From positions 124,001-188,000 of the forward strand of contig CALJKW010000069.1 of the NCBI GenBank assembly GCA_937980205.1: a stretch of 64,000 nt of DNA, read 5' to 3'. Made by a program: the position numbers and the translations under genes. Each line of letters opens with the position of its first letter. Position 1 is the stretch's first letter. Shown one piece after another: positions 28,404-37,413 of the stretch. The DNA comes from an uncultured Myxococcales bacterium. Lineage in GTDB: Bacteria > Myxococcota > Myxococcia > Myxococcales > Myxococcaceae. The notes beneath the pieces were generated by a model. The model was not told where the DNA came from. It did not search any database and worked only from the letters and a program-made list of their open reading frames with translations.

Positions 28404-29654
28404 TCAGGCGATGAGCACCAGCCACGCGGCCGCGATGGCCAGCGTCGCGAGGGTGACGGGCACGCCGAGCCTGGCGTGGGACTTCCAATCGATGACCACG
28501 CCGTGCGCCTTCGCCGACTCGACGACGATGATGTTCGCGACCGAGCCCACGATGATGAGGTTGCCGGCCAGCGTGCTCGCGAGCGCGAGCGCCGGGCCCG
28601 CGAGCGGGTGCGTCGCCGCCGGCAGCAGCAGCATCACCGCCGGCACGTTGGAGACCACGTTGCTCAGCACGACGCTCGCCCCGAACAGCACCGACGGCTC
28701 GTACAGCGACGGCATCGCCTCGATGGTCTTGGCGACGAGCCCGGTGTGCTCCAGCGCTCCGTTCACGACGAACAGGCCGGCGAAGAGGACGAGCAGCGAC
28801 CAGTCGACGAGGCCGAGCATGTCGCGCGACTGGAGCTTGCGGCTCATCAGCATCAGGCCGGCCGCTCCGAGCGCGAGCACCTCGCGGGGCCACGGCGAGA
28901 CGCAGAACGCCACCATGAGGGCCGTGGCGATGCCGAGGCCCTTGAACGTCTGCCAGGCGTTGAACGGCCGCGGCGCGAGGATCTCGATGCGGGCGGCGTG
29001 GCCGGTGTCCGCAGGCTCGTCGGCGCCGAGCGCGACGATCGGCGCGCTCGGCGTCCAGCGCCCGCGCACGAGCACGACGATGATCGCCCAGGTGGCCACG
29101 AGGCTGATGGCGGAGGGCACCGCGGCCTGCGCGAGGTAGCGCGGGAACGACAGCTTCAGCGCCTGGCCGATGAGCATGTTCTGCGGATTGCCGATCAGCG
29201 TGGCGGCGGAGCCGATGTTCGCGGCGCAGGCGACTCCGATCGCGAACGGCACCGGGTCCAGCCCGCGCCGCCGGCACGCGAGGATGATGACCGGAGTCAC
29301 CGCGAGGCAGACGACGTCGTTCGTGAACACCGCAGACAGCGCGCCGACGGCGAGCACGAGCAGCAGCAGAAAGCGCGGCGGCGTGGCGTCGAGCCCGGCG
29401 AGCTTCGTCGTGACGGCAGAGTAGAAGCCTCCGAGCCGCAGCTGCGCCGAGAGCACCATCAGGCCGAACAGCAGCGCGAGCGTGCGGACGTCGAGCGAGG
29501 CCTGCGCGGCCTCGAGCGTGACGGCGCCGGTGCCGATGAGCACGAGCGCGCCGAGCAGGGCGATGCCGGTGCGGTCGAGCTGCAGCTTCGGCAGCTCCCC
29601 GAGGAACATGCCGAAGTACACGACGACGAAGACCGCGACGATCTCGGTCGTCAC
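28404..29654 (-). CDS. SLC13/ArsB-NhaD-type anion or cation transporter
   Basis: A 416-residue inner-membrane protein with about 11 hydrophobic segments in the ion-transporter superfamily arrangement. Two inverted repeats each carry the substrate-binding clamp: TNDVVCLAVTP with GNPQNMLIG in the first half, and SNVVSNVPAVML with GNLIIVGSVANI in the second. Family members export arsenite, exchange sodium/proton, or take up dicarboxylates; no ars or other operon partner is present to decide. The start is ATG 29654. Confidence 0.85.
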   Translation of the reverse strand: MTTEIVAVFVVVYFGMFLGELPKLQLDRTGIALLGALVLIGTGAVTLEAAQASLDVRTLALLFGLMVLSAQLRLGGFYSAVTTKLAGLDATPPRFLLLLVLAVGALSAVFTNDVVCLAVTPVIILACRRRGLDPVPFAIGVACAANIGSAATLIGNPQNMLIGQALKLSFPRYLAQAAVPSAISLVATWAIIVVLVRGRWTPSAPIVALGADEPADTGHAARIEILAPRPFNAWQTFKGLGIATALMVAFCVSPWPREVLALGAAGLMLMSRKLQSRDMLGLVDWSLLVLFAGLFVVNGALEHTGLVAKTIEAMPSLYEPSVLFGASVVLSNVVSNVPAVMLLLPAATHPLAGPALALASTLAGNLIIVGSVANIIVVESAKAHGVVIDWKSHARLGVPVTLATLAIAAAWLVLIA

Positions 29655-29667
29655 TTCGCGAGGTCCG

Positions 29668-30456
29668 TCAGGTTCCCTGCGTGTCCGTGTTCTCGCCGGA
29701 CGCGGCCTTCTCGCCCGGCTTCGGCGGGTGCTGAACCTCGCTCGCCGGCCACTTCACGGCGGCATCGAGGTACGCCTTCGCGTTCTTCGGCTTCTTCTTG
29801 CCCTCGTCGACGTGCACCTCGGGCTTGCCGCCCTGCGCGGTGATCACCTTCACGTCGTCGCAGAAGTGCCACTCGGTCTTCCCGGTCTCGTCTTCGGCCG
29901 CGTAGAAGATCTCGACGGCGCCGGGCTTGCCGGAGCACCACGACTCGCGCGCCTCTTTCATCGCGTCGGCCTGCGCGGCCTTCCACCTGTTGAGCTCGAG
30001 CTTCTCTTTGAGCGTGGCGATCATCGCGGGCGCGTCGGCGAGCCGCTTGCGGGCCTGCTGCGAGAGCTCGTCGGCGGTCTTCCCGCTGTCCTGGACTCCG
30101 CTGGTCTTCGGATAGGGGCACTTCGCAGTGCCGCTCACCTGCGAGTCGAGGCCGTCGAGCGCGGGACCCAGGTTCGCCTGTGCGTCTTCGAGCGCCTTCA
30201 CCTGCTCGGGCGTCCACGACGGATCATCGGCCGGCTTGTTCGTCTGCGCGAGGAACTCGGTGAGCAGCGCGTTCCACGCCTCGAGCTGAGACCAGTGCGT
30301 CATCGCGTCGACGGCGCACGCGTCCTGCCCGCGCCAGTCGCGATACTCGGCGTGCTTGCCGGCGAGATCGATGGAGGACGCGGGAGATTTCGGCGCTGCC
30401 TTCTTGTGCGCACATCCCACGACAGCCAGCGCCACGACCCACATTCGCAATCGCAT
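29668..30456 (-). CDS. hypothetical lipoprotein
   Basis: A 262-residue protein starting at ATG 30456 (signal RLRMWVVALAVVGC, lipobox Cys). The mature part is helical, with about five Cys (DACAVDAM, KCPYPKTS, ESWCSGKP, HFCDDV) and Lys/Pro-rich ends. No domain recognised. 13 bases upstream of the transporter start, so in the same unit; could be an accessory of it. An in-frame start at 30477 is possible but the signal fits 30456 better. Confidence 0.6.
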   Translation of the reverse strand: MRLRMWVVALAVVGCAHKKAAPKSPASSIDLAGKHAEYRDWRGQDACAVDAMTHWSQLEAWNALLTEFLAQTNKPADDPSWTPEQVKALEDAQANLGPALDGLDSQVSGTAKCPYPKTSGVQDSGKTADELSQQARKRLADAPAMIATLKEKLELNRWKAAQADAMKEARESWCSGKPGAVEIFYAAEDETGKTEWHFCDDVKVITAQGGKPEVHVDEGKKKPKNAKAYLDAAVKWPASEVQHPPKPGEKAASGENTDTQGT

Positions 30457-30500
30457 GAGAGTGCAAGACCGTAACACGGCTGTGCTAATTATCGGGGGGC

Positions 30501-31382
30501 ATGGGCGGCCAGGAAACTCGGGTCACCAAGATCTCAAAGCTGCAGGACAGAATCCCCGTCAGCACGGAGAGCTGTCTCGTAGAAATCCACGGCCCCGAGC
30601 TTGGGAAGAAGTACGTCCTCGACGAAGAAGAGTTCACGATCGGTCGCGATGTGAAGAACAACATCGTGGTCGATCTCGACAACGTGTCGCGGCGTCACGC
30701 GAAGATCTCCACGCGCGCCGGCAAGCACTTCGTCTCGGATCTCGGCTCGACCAACGGCACCTATCTGAACGACGAAGAGGTGCTGCAGGAGCAGCCCTTG
30801 CGCTCGGGCGACTTCGTGAAGGTCGGCGGCAGCATCTTCAAGTTCCTGCAGGGCGGGAACATCGAGACGCTGTACCACGAGGAGATCTACCAGCTCACGA
30901 TCGTCGACGGCCTCACGCAGGTGAACAACAAGAGGTACTTCCTCGAGTTCCTCGAGCGCGAGATGGGCCGGTGCCATCGGTACAACCGGGCGCTGTCGCT
31001 CATCATGTTCGACATCGATCACTTCAAGAAGATCAACGACACCAACGGCCACCTCGCCGGCGACTACGTGCTGCGCGAGCTCGCCGGTCTCGTGCGCCAG
31101 CGCATCCGCAAGGAAGAGTGCTTCGCGCGGTACGGCGGCGAAGAGTTCGCGGTCGTGATGCCGGAAGCCGGCCCCGAGAACGCCCGGCGGTTCTCCGAGA
31201 AGATCCGCAAGCTCGTCGAAGATCACCACTTCGCGTTCGAGGGGAAGGACATCCCCGTCACGGTCTCGATCGGCGTCGCCGACATGACCGGCGACATGAC
31301 CGAGCCGATGCAGTTCATCAAGGGCGCGGACGCGAACCTGTACAAGGCCAAGAAGGCCGGCCGAAACAGAGTCGTCGGCTGA
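30501..31382 (+). CDS. FHA-GGDEF diguanylate cyclase
   Basis: A 293-residue soluble protein joining phosphopeptide sensing to c-di-GMP synthesis. Residues ~25-115: FHA domain (FTIGRDVKNNIVVD, VSRRHAKIS, DLGSTNGTYLN). Residues ~130-293: GGDEF domain starting DGLTQVNNKRYF, with metal Asp in FDIDHFKKIND and active site RYGGEEF. No RxxD inhibitory site is evident, so it may be controlled by binding a phosphorylated kinase. Together with the membrane cyclase at 8.2 kb this gives two c-di-GMP sources in the window. Confidence 0.92.
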   Translation: MGGQETRVTKISKLQDRIPVSTESCLVEIHGPELGKKYVLDEEEFTIGRDVKNNIVVDLDNVSRRHAKISTRAGKHFVSDLGSTNGTYLNDEEVLQEQPLRSGDFVKVGGSIFKFLQGGNIETLYHEEIYQLTIVDGLTQVNNKRYFLEFLEREMGRCHRYNRALSLIMFDIDHFKKINDTNGHLAGDYVLRELAGLVRQRIRKEECFARYGGEEFAVVMPEAGPENARRFSEKIRKLVEDHHFAFEGKDIPVTVSIGVADMTGDMTEPMQFIKGADANLYKAKKAGRNRVVG

Positions 31383-31387
31383 ACAGC

Positions 31388-31672
31388 GTGGCGATTCTCG
31401 CCGCCGCGTTTGCCGGATTCGTTCTCGGGGCACTTCAGTCGGCGGTGGTCGAACTCGCGTTGAAGCGCGGGGGCCGAGTCGATGTCGGAACCTGGGTGGT
31501 GTGGGGGTTCATCGTCGCGGTGCCCTCTGTGTTGTCGGCAAGCTTCCTCGGCGTCTGGGCGATCGCAGTCGCGATCATCGTTGCAGCGACAGTCGCCGGC
31601 TCCAGCGCGCTGAGCATCAGGCGCGAACTGAGTCGCGCCGGGGGAGCGGTGACCAGCGACCGAGCGCGCTAG
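31388..31672 (+). CDS. small membrane protein
   Basis: A 94-residue protein starting at GTG 31388, five bases after the FHA-GGDEF stop. Three hydrophobic segments are visible (ILAAAFAGFVLGALQS; VGTWVVWGFIVAVPSVL; VWAIAVAIIVAATVAGSSAL), with a basic C-terminus. No family recognised. Position suggests co-expression with the cyclase. Confidence 0.5.
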   Translation: MAILAAAFAGFVLGALQSAVVELALKRGGRVDVGTWVVWGFIVAVPSVLSASFLGVWAIAVAIIVAATVAGSSALSIRRELSRAGGAVTSDRAR

Positions 31673-31703
31673 ATGGATACCTAAGCGGAGCATCCGGATC
31701 TAT

Positions 31704-31733
31704 CGATCCCGATCGCGATCGCGATCGCGATCC
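31704..31733. repeat. CGATCS hexamer array, locus 1
   Basis: Five head-to-tail hexamers: CGATCC, three CGATCG, CGATCC, followed by CGGCC. Lies between convergent gene ends. Overlapping GCGATCGC octamers (HIP1 sequence of cyanobacteria) are created. A five-unit relative is at 61340-61369. Confidence 0.8.
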
Positions 31734-31753
31734 CGGCCTCCAGCGGCCAGCGA

Positions 31754-33181
31754 TCAGAACGTGAGCCGCACGCCGAGGTTGCCGCCGAGGTACGTGTCGA
31801 CGGCGCCGCCCGCGCGGTACGTGTCGGTCGGCTCGGGCGAGAACCCCAGGCCGTAGCGAATGAAGTCGAACGCGAGCCGAATCGAGAGCGGCCCGAAGAT
31901 CCGATAGCCGGCGCCGAGCTGGCCCTCGATGCCGAAGTTCGAGCCGCGCTTGAAGAAGCCGTCGGCGGCCGGCGAGATGATCTGCCCCGACGACAGCACG
32001 ATGTGCACGGCGAACTTCGCGAAGATGAGGAAGCCCGAGTCCGAGAACGGCAGCTCGCCTGCGATGCCCGGCCGAATCGACGTGTACGAGACGTTCGGCA
32101 GACCGTCGAGCGTCGAGCCGTCGGTGCCGGTGCCGACCGAGAAGCTGCGGTTCGCGTAGCCGACGAACGGGATGATCGCCGCGTCGAGCGACTCGATCGG
32201 CCGAATGCGGAAGCGCAGCGAGAAGTCGAAGTGCTGCAGCGTCGTCGGCCACGTGACGTCGGTGCCGCTGCGCCGCGACTTGAGCCCCACCGCGTACGCG
32301 AACGAGCCGTCGACGCCAATGCCGGTGAGGAAGCCCTTCATGAACAGCGCGAGCGGGTAGAACTCGGCGCGAATCGTCGGCGCCACGATGAGGCCCGCGC
32401 TGTAGCTGCGCAGGTTGTTCGTCTCCGGCGCGTTGTACGAGAAGTTCCGCGAGAACAGGTCGACGCCCACCTCGATCGCGACGAACGGATCTTTCACCGG
32501 CTTCCGCGGAGCTGGAGCGTCCTCGTCGGGCGGCGTCTCCGGCTTGCGCTCCTCTTCCTTCGGCGGCGGAGGCGGCGCTTCAGGGTCCTTCACGCGCTTG
32601 CCGCGCTTCGGGGGCTCCTCCGGCGGCGGCGCCTCTTCCTCCTTCTTCTCTTCGTCTTCCTTCTTCGGCTCTTCCTTGGGCTCTTCCTTCTTCGGAGGGG
32701 GAGGCGCCTCTTCCTCCTTCTTCTCCTCGAGGCTCATCGCCTTCGTCAGCGCGCCGAGCGCCTGCTCCAGCGTCTTGTCCGGCAGCGAGTTGCCCGTGTA
32801 CGTGAAGCTCTTCTTCAGCTTCGGCGCGCCGGGCCTGGTGACGACCTGCAGGTCGAGCGTCTTCTTCGCGCCCTTCGCCTTCACGGTGCCGGTGACGAAG
32901 AAGTCGACCTTCTCCTTCTTGCCCTTTGCGAAGTCGGGCTTGCCGCCCTTCGTGACCTTCTTCGGGTCCACGCACGCGTTCGAAGAGCAGAGGTTGTCGG
33001 CGATCTGATCGCGGACGGTGCTGGCTCCGGGGCCCTTGAACGGCGCGATGGAGAGCTTCTCGGCAAACGCTGAAGGCGCGAGCAGCAGGGCCGCGCCGAG
33101 GATGATCCCCAGGGGCTTTTGCCCCTGCCCCCGCCGGGAGGCGGCGGATACCCGTAGGGCCGCCCCGGGCCAGTTGGTCAT
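31754..33181 (-). CDS. outer-membrane barrel protein with charged periplasmic linker
   Basis: A 475-residue exported protein (signal LGIILGAALLLAPSAFA after an unusually long basic N-terminus). Residues ~40-150 form a small soluble domain (LSIAPFKGPGASTVRDQIADNL). Residues ~155-235 are a Glu/Lys/Pro-rich linker (EEKKEEEAPPPPKKEEPK and similar) that could span the peptidoglycan. Residues ~240-475 alternate in 8-12-residue strands and end NLGVRLTF, the C-terminal Phe of outer-membrane barrels. Function unknown. Confidence 0.65.
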   Translation of the reverse strand: MTNWPGAALRVSAASRRGQGQKPLGIILGAALLLAPSAFAEKLSIAPFKGPGASTVRDQIADNLCSSNACVDPKKVTKGGKPDFAKGKKEKVDFFVTGTVKAKGAKKTLDLQVVTRPGAPKLKKSFTYTGNSLPDKTLEQALGALTKAMSLEEKKEEEAPPPPKKEEPKEEPKKEDEEKKEEEAPPPEEPPKRGKRVKDPEAPPPPPKEEERKPETPPDEDAPAPRKPVKDPFVAIEVGVDLFSRNFSYNAPETNNLRSYSAGLIVAPTIRAEFYPLALFMKGFLTGIGVDGSFAYAVGLKSRRSGTDVTWPTTLQHFDFSLRFRIRPIESLDAAIIPFVGYANRSFSVGTGTDGSTLDGLPNVSYTSIRPGIAGELPFSDSGFLIFAKFAVHIVLSSGQIISPAADGFFKRGSNFGIEGQLGAGYRIFGPLSIRLAFDFIRYGLGFSPEPTDTYRAGGAVDTYLGGNLGVRLTF

Positions 33182-33205
33182 GGTGTGCTAAGAAACTTCG
33201 AACCC

Positions 33206-34279
33206 GTGACCCACGCAAGTTCGAATCCAGCGCTCGAACAGTTCATCCGGAGCATCCCGCTGTTCTCGCTGGTCGACCCGCCGGAGATGATGGACATCTT
33301 GCGCCTGCTGCGTCCGGTCGAGCTGGAGGCCGGCAAGGTGCTCTTCCGCGAGGGTGAGCCCGGCAAGGCGATGTGGGTGATGGGGAAGGGCGTCGAGGTG
33401 ACCGTCAGCGCGACGCCGGCGGGCCAGAAGCGGCCGGTCGTCGTCGCCTACGCGCGCGAAGGTGAGGTCCTCGGAGAGATGGCGCTCGTCGACGACGGCC
33501 CGCGCTCGGGCACCGCGGTGGTGGTGCAGGGCGGCCACGCGCACGAGATCGACGCCAACGAGTTCCACGCCCTGCGCAGCACGTTCAACCCGGCGGCGTT
33601 CAAGGTGCTGCGGCGCGTCTGCGTCGACCTCTGCTCGCGCCTGCGCGCGACGAACGAGCGCATCGTGCCGTCGAGCCACACCTCGGTGCAGACGCCGTCG
33701 GTGACGTCGACGAAGCGGCCTCCTCCGAAGGTGATGGACGAGTTCCCCCCGTTCAAGGCGCTGCCCGCGACGGTGAAGCTCGCGCTCGGCCAGAAGCTGC
33801 AGCTCATCGAGGTGAACGAGGTGACCCCGCTGTTCGCCGAGGGCGAGCCCAGCGACGGCGCCTGGTTCCTCGTCGACGGAGAGGTCAGCGTCGGCCGCAA
33901 CGGCAAGACGCTCGCGAACCTCACGCCGGGCTCGATGTTCGGGCTCGTGTCCGCCATCGATCAGGGCACGCGCTCGGCGAGCTGCGTCACCACCGGCCCG
34001 GCCCGGCTGCTCAAGCTCGCCGAGAAGGACTTCGACGGACTGTTCGCCTCGCACCACCGCTTCGCGTTTCAGATCGTCGACCTCGCCGCCCGCCAGCTCG
34101 TCTTCCACCTGCGGCAGGCGAACGCGATGCTGTCGCTGCCCGGCAAGGCCCCGCAGCAGAAAGCAGTGGCCCCGCCCCAGCCGGCGAAGAGGTTCGACGA
34201 GATCGACCCGGCCGCCATGGAGATCGACTTCGACCTCGACGACATCAAGCTCGAGCCCGAAGCGGGGATCCTGGGTTGA
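33206..34279 (+). CDS. double cyclic-nucleotide-binding protein without output domain
   Basis: A 357-residue protein. Two CNB (cap family) domains: residues ~8-130 (IPLFSLVDPPEMMDILR, LFREGEPGKAMW, GEVLGEMALVDDGPRSG) and ~180-300 (FKALPATVKLALGQKL, LFAEGEPSDGAWFLVDGEV). There is no HTH, kinase or channel part. The first domain keeps the GExxxxDxxxRS-type phosphate-binding cassette; the second is degenerate (SMFGLVSAIDQGTRS). The C-terminus is acidic. GTG 33206 is chosen; GTG 33185 would nearly abut the divergent start. Cytoplasmic regulator by inference. Confidence 0.8.
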   Translation: MTHASSNPALEQFIRSIPLFSLVDPPEMMDILRLLRPVELEAGKVLFREGEPGKAMWVMGKGVEVTVSATPAGQKRPVVVAYAREGEVLGEMALVDDGPRSGTAVVVQGGHAHEIDANEFHALRSTFNPAAFKVLRRVCVDLCSRLRATNERIVPSSHTSVQTPSVTSTKRPPPKVMDEFPPFKALPATVKLALGQKLQLIEVNEVTPLFAEGEPSDGAWFLVDGEVSVGRNGKTLANLTPGSMFGLVSAIDQGTRSASCVTTGPARLLKLAEKDFDGLFASHHRFAFQIVDLAARQLVFHLRQANAMLSLPGKAPQQKAVAPPQPAKRFDEIDPAAMEIDFDLDDIKLEPEAGILG

Positions 34280-34310
34280 TTTTCTTGGGGGTTACCCTTA
34301 GGTGACCTCC

Positions 34311-34874
34311 ATGTCCGTGAACATCCAGCTCGAGTGGACTCCCAACCCGTCGACGCTGAAGTACGTCGTCGACATGAAGCTCTTGCCCAGCGGGGCGATG
34401 AACTTCACGAAGCCGGAGCTGGCGACCGACAAGTCGCCGCTCGCCGAGAAGCTCTTCGGCATCAAGGGCGTCGTCGGCGTGATGATCGGCACCAACTTCG
34501 TCACCGTCACCAAGGGCGACGAGGGCGAGTGGGACGAGCTCAACGACGGCGTGATGATGGCGCTCGACAAGCACCTCGGCGAGGGCGGCGTCGCCGTGAA
34601 GCCCGAGGTCCTCGAAGAGCGCGCCCGCGCCATGGCCGCCAACGGCGGAGCCATCGAAGAGCGCATCAAGGAGATCCTCGAGGCCGAGATTCGCCCCGCC
34701 GTCGCGCAGGACGGCGGAGACATCACGCTCGACAAGTTCGAGAACGGCGTCGTCTACCTGCACATGCAGGGGTCCTGCTCCGGCTGCCCGTCGTCGACGG
34801 CGACGCTGAAGATGGGCATCGAGTCCCGCCTCAAGGAGTCGATCCCCGAGGTCACGGAAGTCGTCGCGGTCTGA
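34311..34874 (+). CDS. Nfu-type iron-sulphur carrier protein
   Basis: A 187-residue protein with an N-terminal Nfu_N domain (QLEWTPNPSTLKYVVD, LFGIKGVVGVMIG) and a C-terminal NifU-like domain (EIRPAVAQDGGDITL) carrying the cluster-binding GSCSGCPSS. Delivers [4Fe-4S] clusters to apoproteins, for example to radical-SAM enzymes such as RimO. ATG 34311 starts right at the conserved N-terminus. It is followed seven bases later by a methyltransferase gene. Confidence 0.9.
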   Translation: MSVNIQLEWTPNPSTLKYVVDMKLLPSGAMNFTKPELATDKSPLAEKLFGIKGVVGVMIGTNFVTVTKGDEGEWDELNDGVMMALDKHLGEGGVAVKPEVLEERARAMAANGGAIEERIKEILEAEIRPAVAQDGGDITLDKFENGVVYLHMQGSCSGCPSSTATLKMGIESRLKESIPEVTEVVAV

Positions 34875-34881
34875 AAGAGCC

Positions 34882-35703
34882 GTGAACGCCCGCCGCCAGG
34901 TCGCGGCATCTCGCGTGCGGCGCGAGCTGTTGCCCGAGCAGTCTCCCGAGCTGCTCAAAGAGCTGCACCTGCTCACCCGCGACGGGCGCCTCAACGCCGA
35001 CTCGCTGCGCAAGCTCAAGCAGGTGAACCACCTGGTGGGCCTGCTCACGCCCGCGCTCGACGACGTCCTCCAGCGGTTCGGCGCTCCGGTCATCGTCGAC
35101 GTCGGCTCGGGCAACGCGTACCTCGGCTTCGTCCTCTACGAGCTGTTCATGAAGGAGAAGGGCGAGCTGCTCTCGGTCGAGTCGCGCGCCGAGCTCACGC
35201 AGAAGGCGACGCAGCGCGCGAAGAGCCTGGGCTTCGACCGGATGAAGTTCGAGACCGCCGCCATCGCGACGGCCGCGTACCCCGAGCGCCTTCACCTGCT
35301 CACCGCGCTGCACGCGTGCGACACCGCCACCGACGACGCGATCGCCGTGGCGTTGAAGCACAACGCCGATCACATCGCGCTCGTGCCGTGCTGCCAGGCC
35401 GAGGTGGCGCAGCAGCTCAAGGCCTCGAAGGAGTCTCCGCTGCACGTGCTGTTCGAGCACCCGATGCACCGGCGCGAGTTCGGCTCGCACCTCACCAACG
35501 TCATCCGCGCGCTGGTGCTCGAGGCGCACGGCTACCAGGTGACGGTGACCGAGCTCACCGGCTGGGAGCACAGCTTGAAGAACGAGCTCATCCTCGGCCG
35601 GAAGATCCGCGGCGAGAGCCGCGAGGCGAAGGCGAAGCTCGAGCACCTGCTGCAGCAGACCGGCGCGAAGCCGAAGATCGTGCGCGCGCTCGAGCGCAGC
35701 TAA
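34882..35703 (+). CDS. SAM-dependent methyltransferase
   Basis: A 273-residue cytoplasmic enzyme. The SAM motif is VIVDVGSGNAYLGF; downstream LLTALHACDTATDDAI and ALVPCCQAEVA fit the methyltransferase_32-type family (also seen in the C-terminal part of some tRNA-modifying proteins). The paired Cys in PCCQ recur in the family. A tRNA or other RNA substrate is plausible but not proven. Starts at GTG 34882 and lies immediately downstream of nfu. Confidence 0.75.
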   Translation: MNARRQVAASRVRRELLPEQSPELLKELHLLTRDGRLNADSLRKLKQVNHLVGLLTPALDDVLQRFGAPVIVDVGSGNAYLGFVLYELFMKEKGELLSVESRAELTQKATQRAKSLGFDRMKFETAAIATAAYPERLHLLTALHACDTATDDAIAVALKHNADHIALVPCCQAEVAQQLKASKESPLHVLFEHPMHRREFGSHLTNVIRALVLEAHGYQVTVTELTGWEHSLKNELILGRKIRGESREAKAKLEHLLQQTGAKPKIVRALERS

Positions 35704-35718
35704 TCTCCTTCCCCGGCA

Positions 35719-37404
35719 ATGGGGGACGGGAAGGACGCCAACACCGTGACGGTCTCCGAGCGGCCGGCGCCAGAGCCGATCTCCGTCGATCGCTCGCCGT
35801 CGCTCACCGGAATCTCACGCGAGCTTCCGCTGCCCTCGCCGGAGACCGTGCTGCTGCGCGCCGAGATGTTGCAGTCGCGCCGCACGGCCGTCGCGGGGCT
35901 CATCTTCAACACGCTCGGCCTGCTCGTGGTGCCGTTCGTCGGCGGCGACTACTGGGCGCAGACGCTCTGCATGGTGGGGCTCGCCCTCGCCGAGCTCAAC
36001 AACCTGTGGCTGCTGTTCATCTCCACCAGCGAGCGCCGCTACAGCCAGGGGCGGCTGATGGCGTACTTCGCCGTCGCGCCGGTGCTGAACACCGGCATCA
36101 TCTACTACCTGGGGGTGTTCGGCCCGGTGCTGGTGATGCTGGTGCTCAACGTCTACACCGCGTGCCTCGGCTACGGCCGCGCCGTCGCGCGCGTGACGCT
36201 CGTGGGCGGCATCGCGCCGGTCGCCGTGCTCGGCCTGTTGATGTCCACCGGCATCATCGGAGATCCCGGCATCATCACCGCGGCGCGTGGCATTCCGCTC
36301 TGGGCCCGCTCGATTCACGTCGGCGCGTTCGCGGCGTTCCTGGTGCTGGTCTACCTGCAGGCCCGTGCGGCGCGCGAAATGATGCTCGCCTCGCTGCGCG
36401 AGCGCGACGAAGCCGTGCGGCGCGCCTCACACCGCGAAGCCCTGTTCCTCGAGGCCCGGCAGGATCTCGAGCGCGCGCTGCAGGCCGGCGGGCTCGGCCG
36501 CTTCACCGAGCAGACGCTGGGCTCGTACCGCCTCGGCGCCGTCATCGGCCGCGGGGGCATGGGCGAGGTCTACGAGGCCGTGCACGTGCAGACCCAGGCG
36601 CCCGCGGCCGTGAAGCTGCTCTTGCCCGAGGTGCTGGGCCGCCCCGAGCTCGTCCGCCGCTTCCTGCGCGAGGTCAGCATCGCCGCGTCGTTCGACTCGC
36701 CGCACGTCGTGCGGGTCTTCGAGGTCGGCGGCGAGACGGCCCCGCTGCCGTACCTCGCGATGGAGCGCCTGCGCGGCGAGGACCTCGCCCAGGTGCTCCG
36801 CAAGGAGACCCGGCTGCAGCCCGCCGCCGCCGTCGAGCTCGTGCGCCAGGTCGGCCGAGGTCTCGCCGCCGCGGCCGCCGCCGGCGTCATCCACCGCGAC
36901 TTGAAGCCGCAGAACGTCTTCCGCCACCAGCCGGAGAAGGAGGGCGAGCCGCCGGTCTGGAAGATCCTCGACTTCGGCATCGCGACGCTCGAGCAGCAGA
37001 CGAGCGGCCTCACCCTGGGCGACGCGGTGATCGGCACTCCGCAGTACATGGCCCCCGAGCAGGTGCGGCACGAGCCCGTCAGCGCGCGGACGGACCTGTA
37101 TGCGCTCGGCGCCATCGCGTACCGCGCCATCACCGGGAACCCGCCGTTCAAGCAGGGCGACTTCACCGAGGTCCTCACCGCGGTGCTCAGCCGCCTGCCG
37201 GTGCGGCCGAGCGCGATCGCGCGGGTGCCGCGGGAGATCGATCTCGTGCTCGCCATCGCGCTCGCGAAGGCGCCCGTCGACCGCTTCGCCACAGGCGACG
37301 AGCTCGCCGACGCGCTCGCGGCCGCGTTCGACCGCCGCCTGTCGCCAGAGCTCGCGCGCCGTGCTGCGATGCTGCTGGTGAAGCTGCCGTGGCGAGAGGT
37401 CTAA
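35719..37404 (+). CDS. membrane Ser/Thr protein kinase
   Basis: A 561-residue protein. Residues ~50-210 contain about six hydrophobic helices (for example VAGLIFNTLGLLVVPFV, LVMLVLNVYTACLGY, IHVGAFAAFLVLVYL), a membrane sensor region with short loops. A short helical linker follows (REREDEAVRRAS-like) and then a Hanks kinase at ~272-540: GRGGMGEVYEA, AVKLL lysine, GVIHRDLKPQN, ILDFGIA, GTPQYMAPEQ. All catalytic residues are present, so active. Adjacent plus-strand genes are RNA methyltransferases; no specific target is evident. Confidence 0.9.
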   Translation: MGDGKDANTVTVSERPAPEPISVDRSPSLTGISRELPLPSPETVLLRAEMLQSRRTAVAGLIFNTLGLLVVPFVGGDYWAQTLCMVGLALAELNNLWLLFISTSERRYSQGRLMAYFAVAPVLNTGIIYYLGVFGPVLVMLVLNVYTACLGYGRAVARVTLVGGIAPVAVLGLLMSTGIIGDPGIITAARGIPLWARSIHVGAFAAFLVLVYLQARAAREMMLASLRERDEAVRRASHREALFLEARQDLERALQAGGLGRFTEQTLGSYRLGAVIGRGGMGEVYEAVHVQTQAPAAVKLLLPEVLGRPELVRRFLREVSIAASFDSPHVVRVFEVGGETAPLPYLAMERLRGEDLAQVLRKETRLQPAAAVELVRQVGRGLAAAAAAGVIHRDLKPQNVFRHQPEKEGEPPVWKILDFGIATLEQQTSGLTLGDAVIGTPQYMAPEQVRHEPVSARTDLYALGAIAYRAITGNPPFKQGDFTEVLTAVLSRLPVRPSAIARVPREIDLVLAIALAKAPVDRFATGDELADALAAAFDRRLSPELARRAAMLLVKLPWREV

Positions 37405-37413
37405 GAAGGCGAC

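Noticed and set aside
28094..28414. 106-codon ORF in the large gap
   Set aside because: No ribosome site, shadow-like composition, overlaps the transporter end and part of a palindrome.
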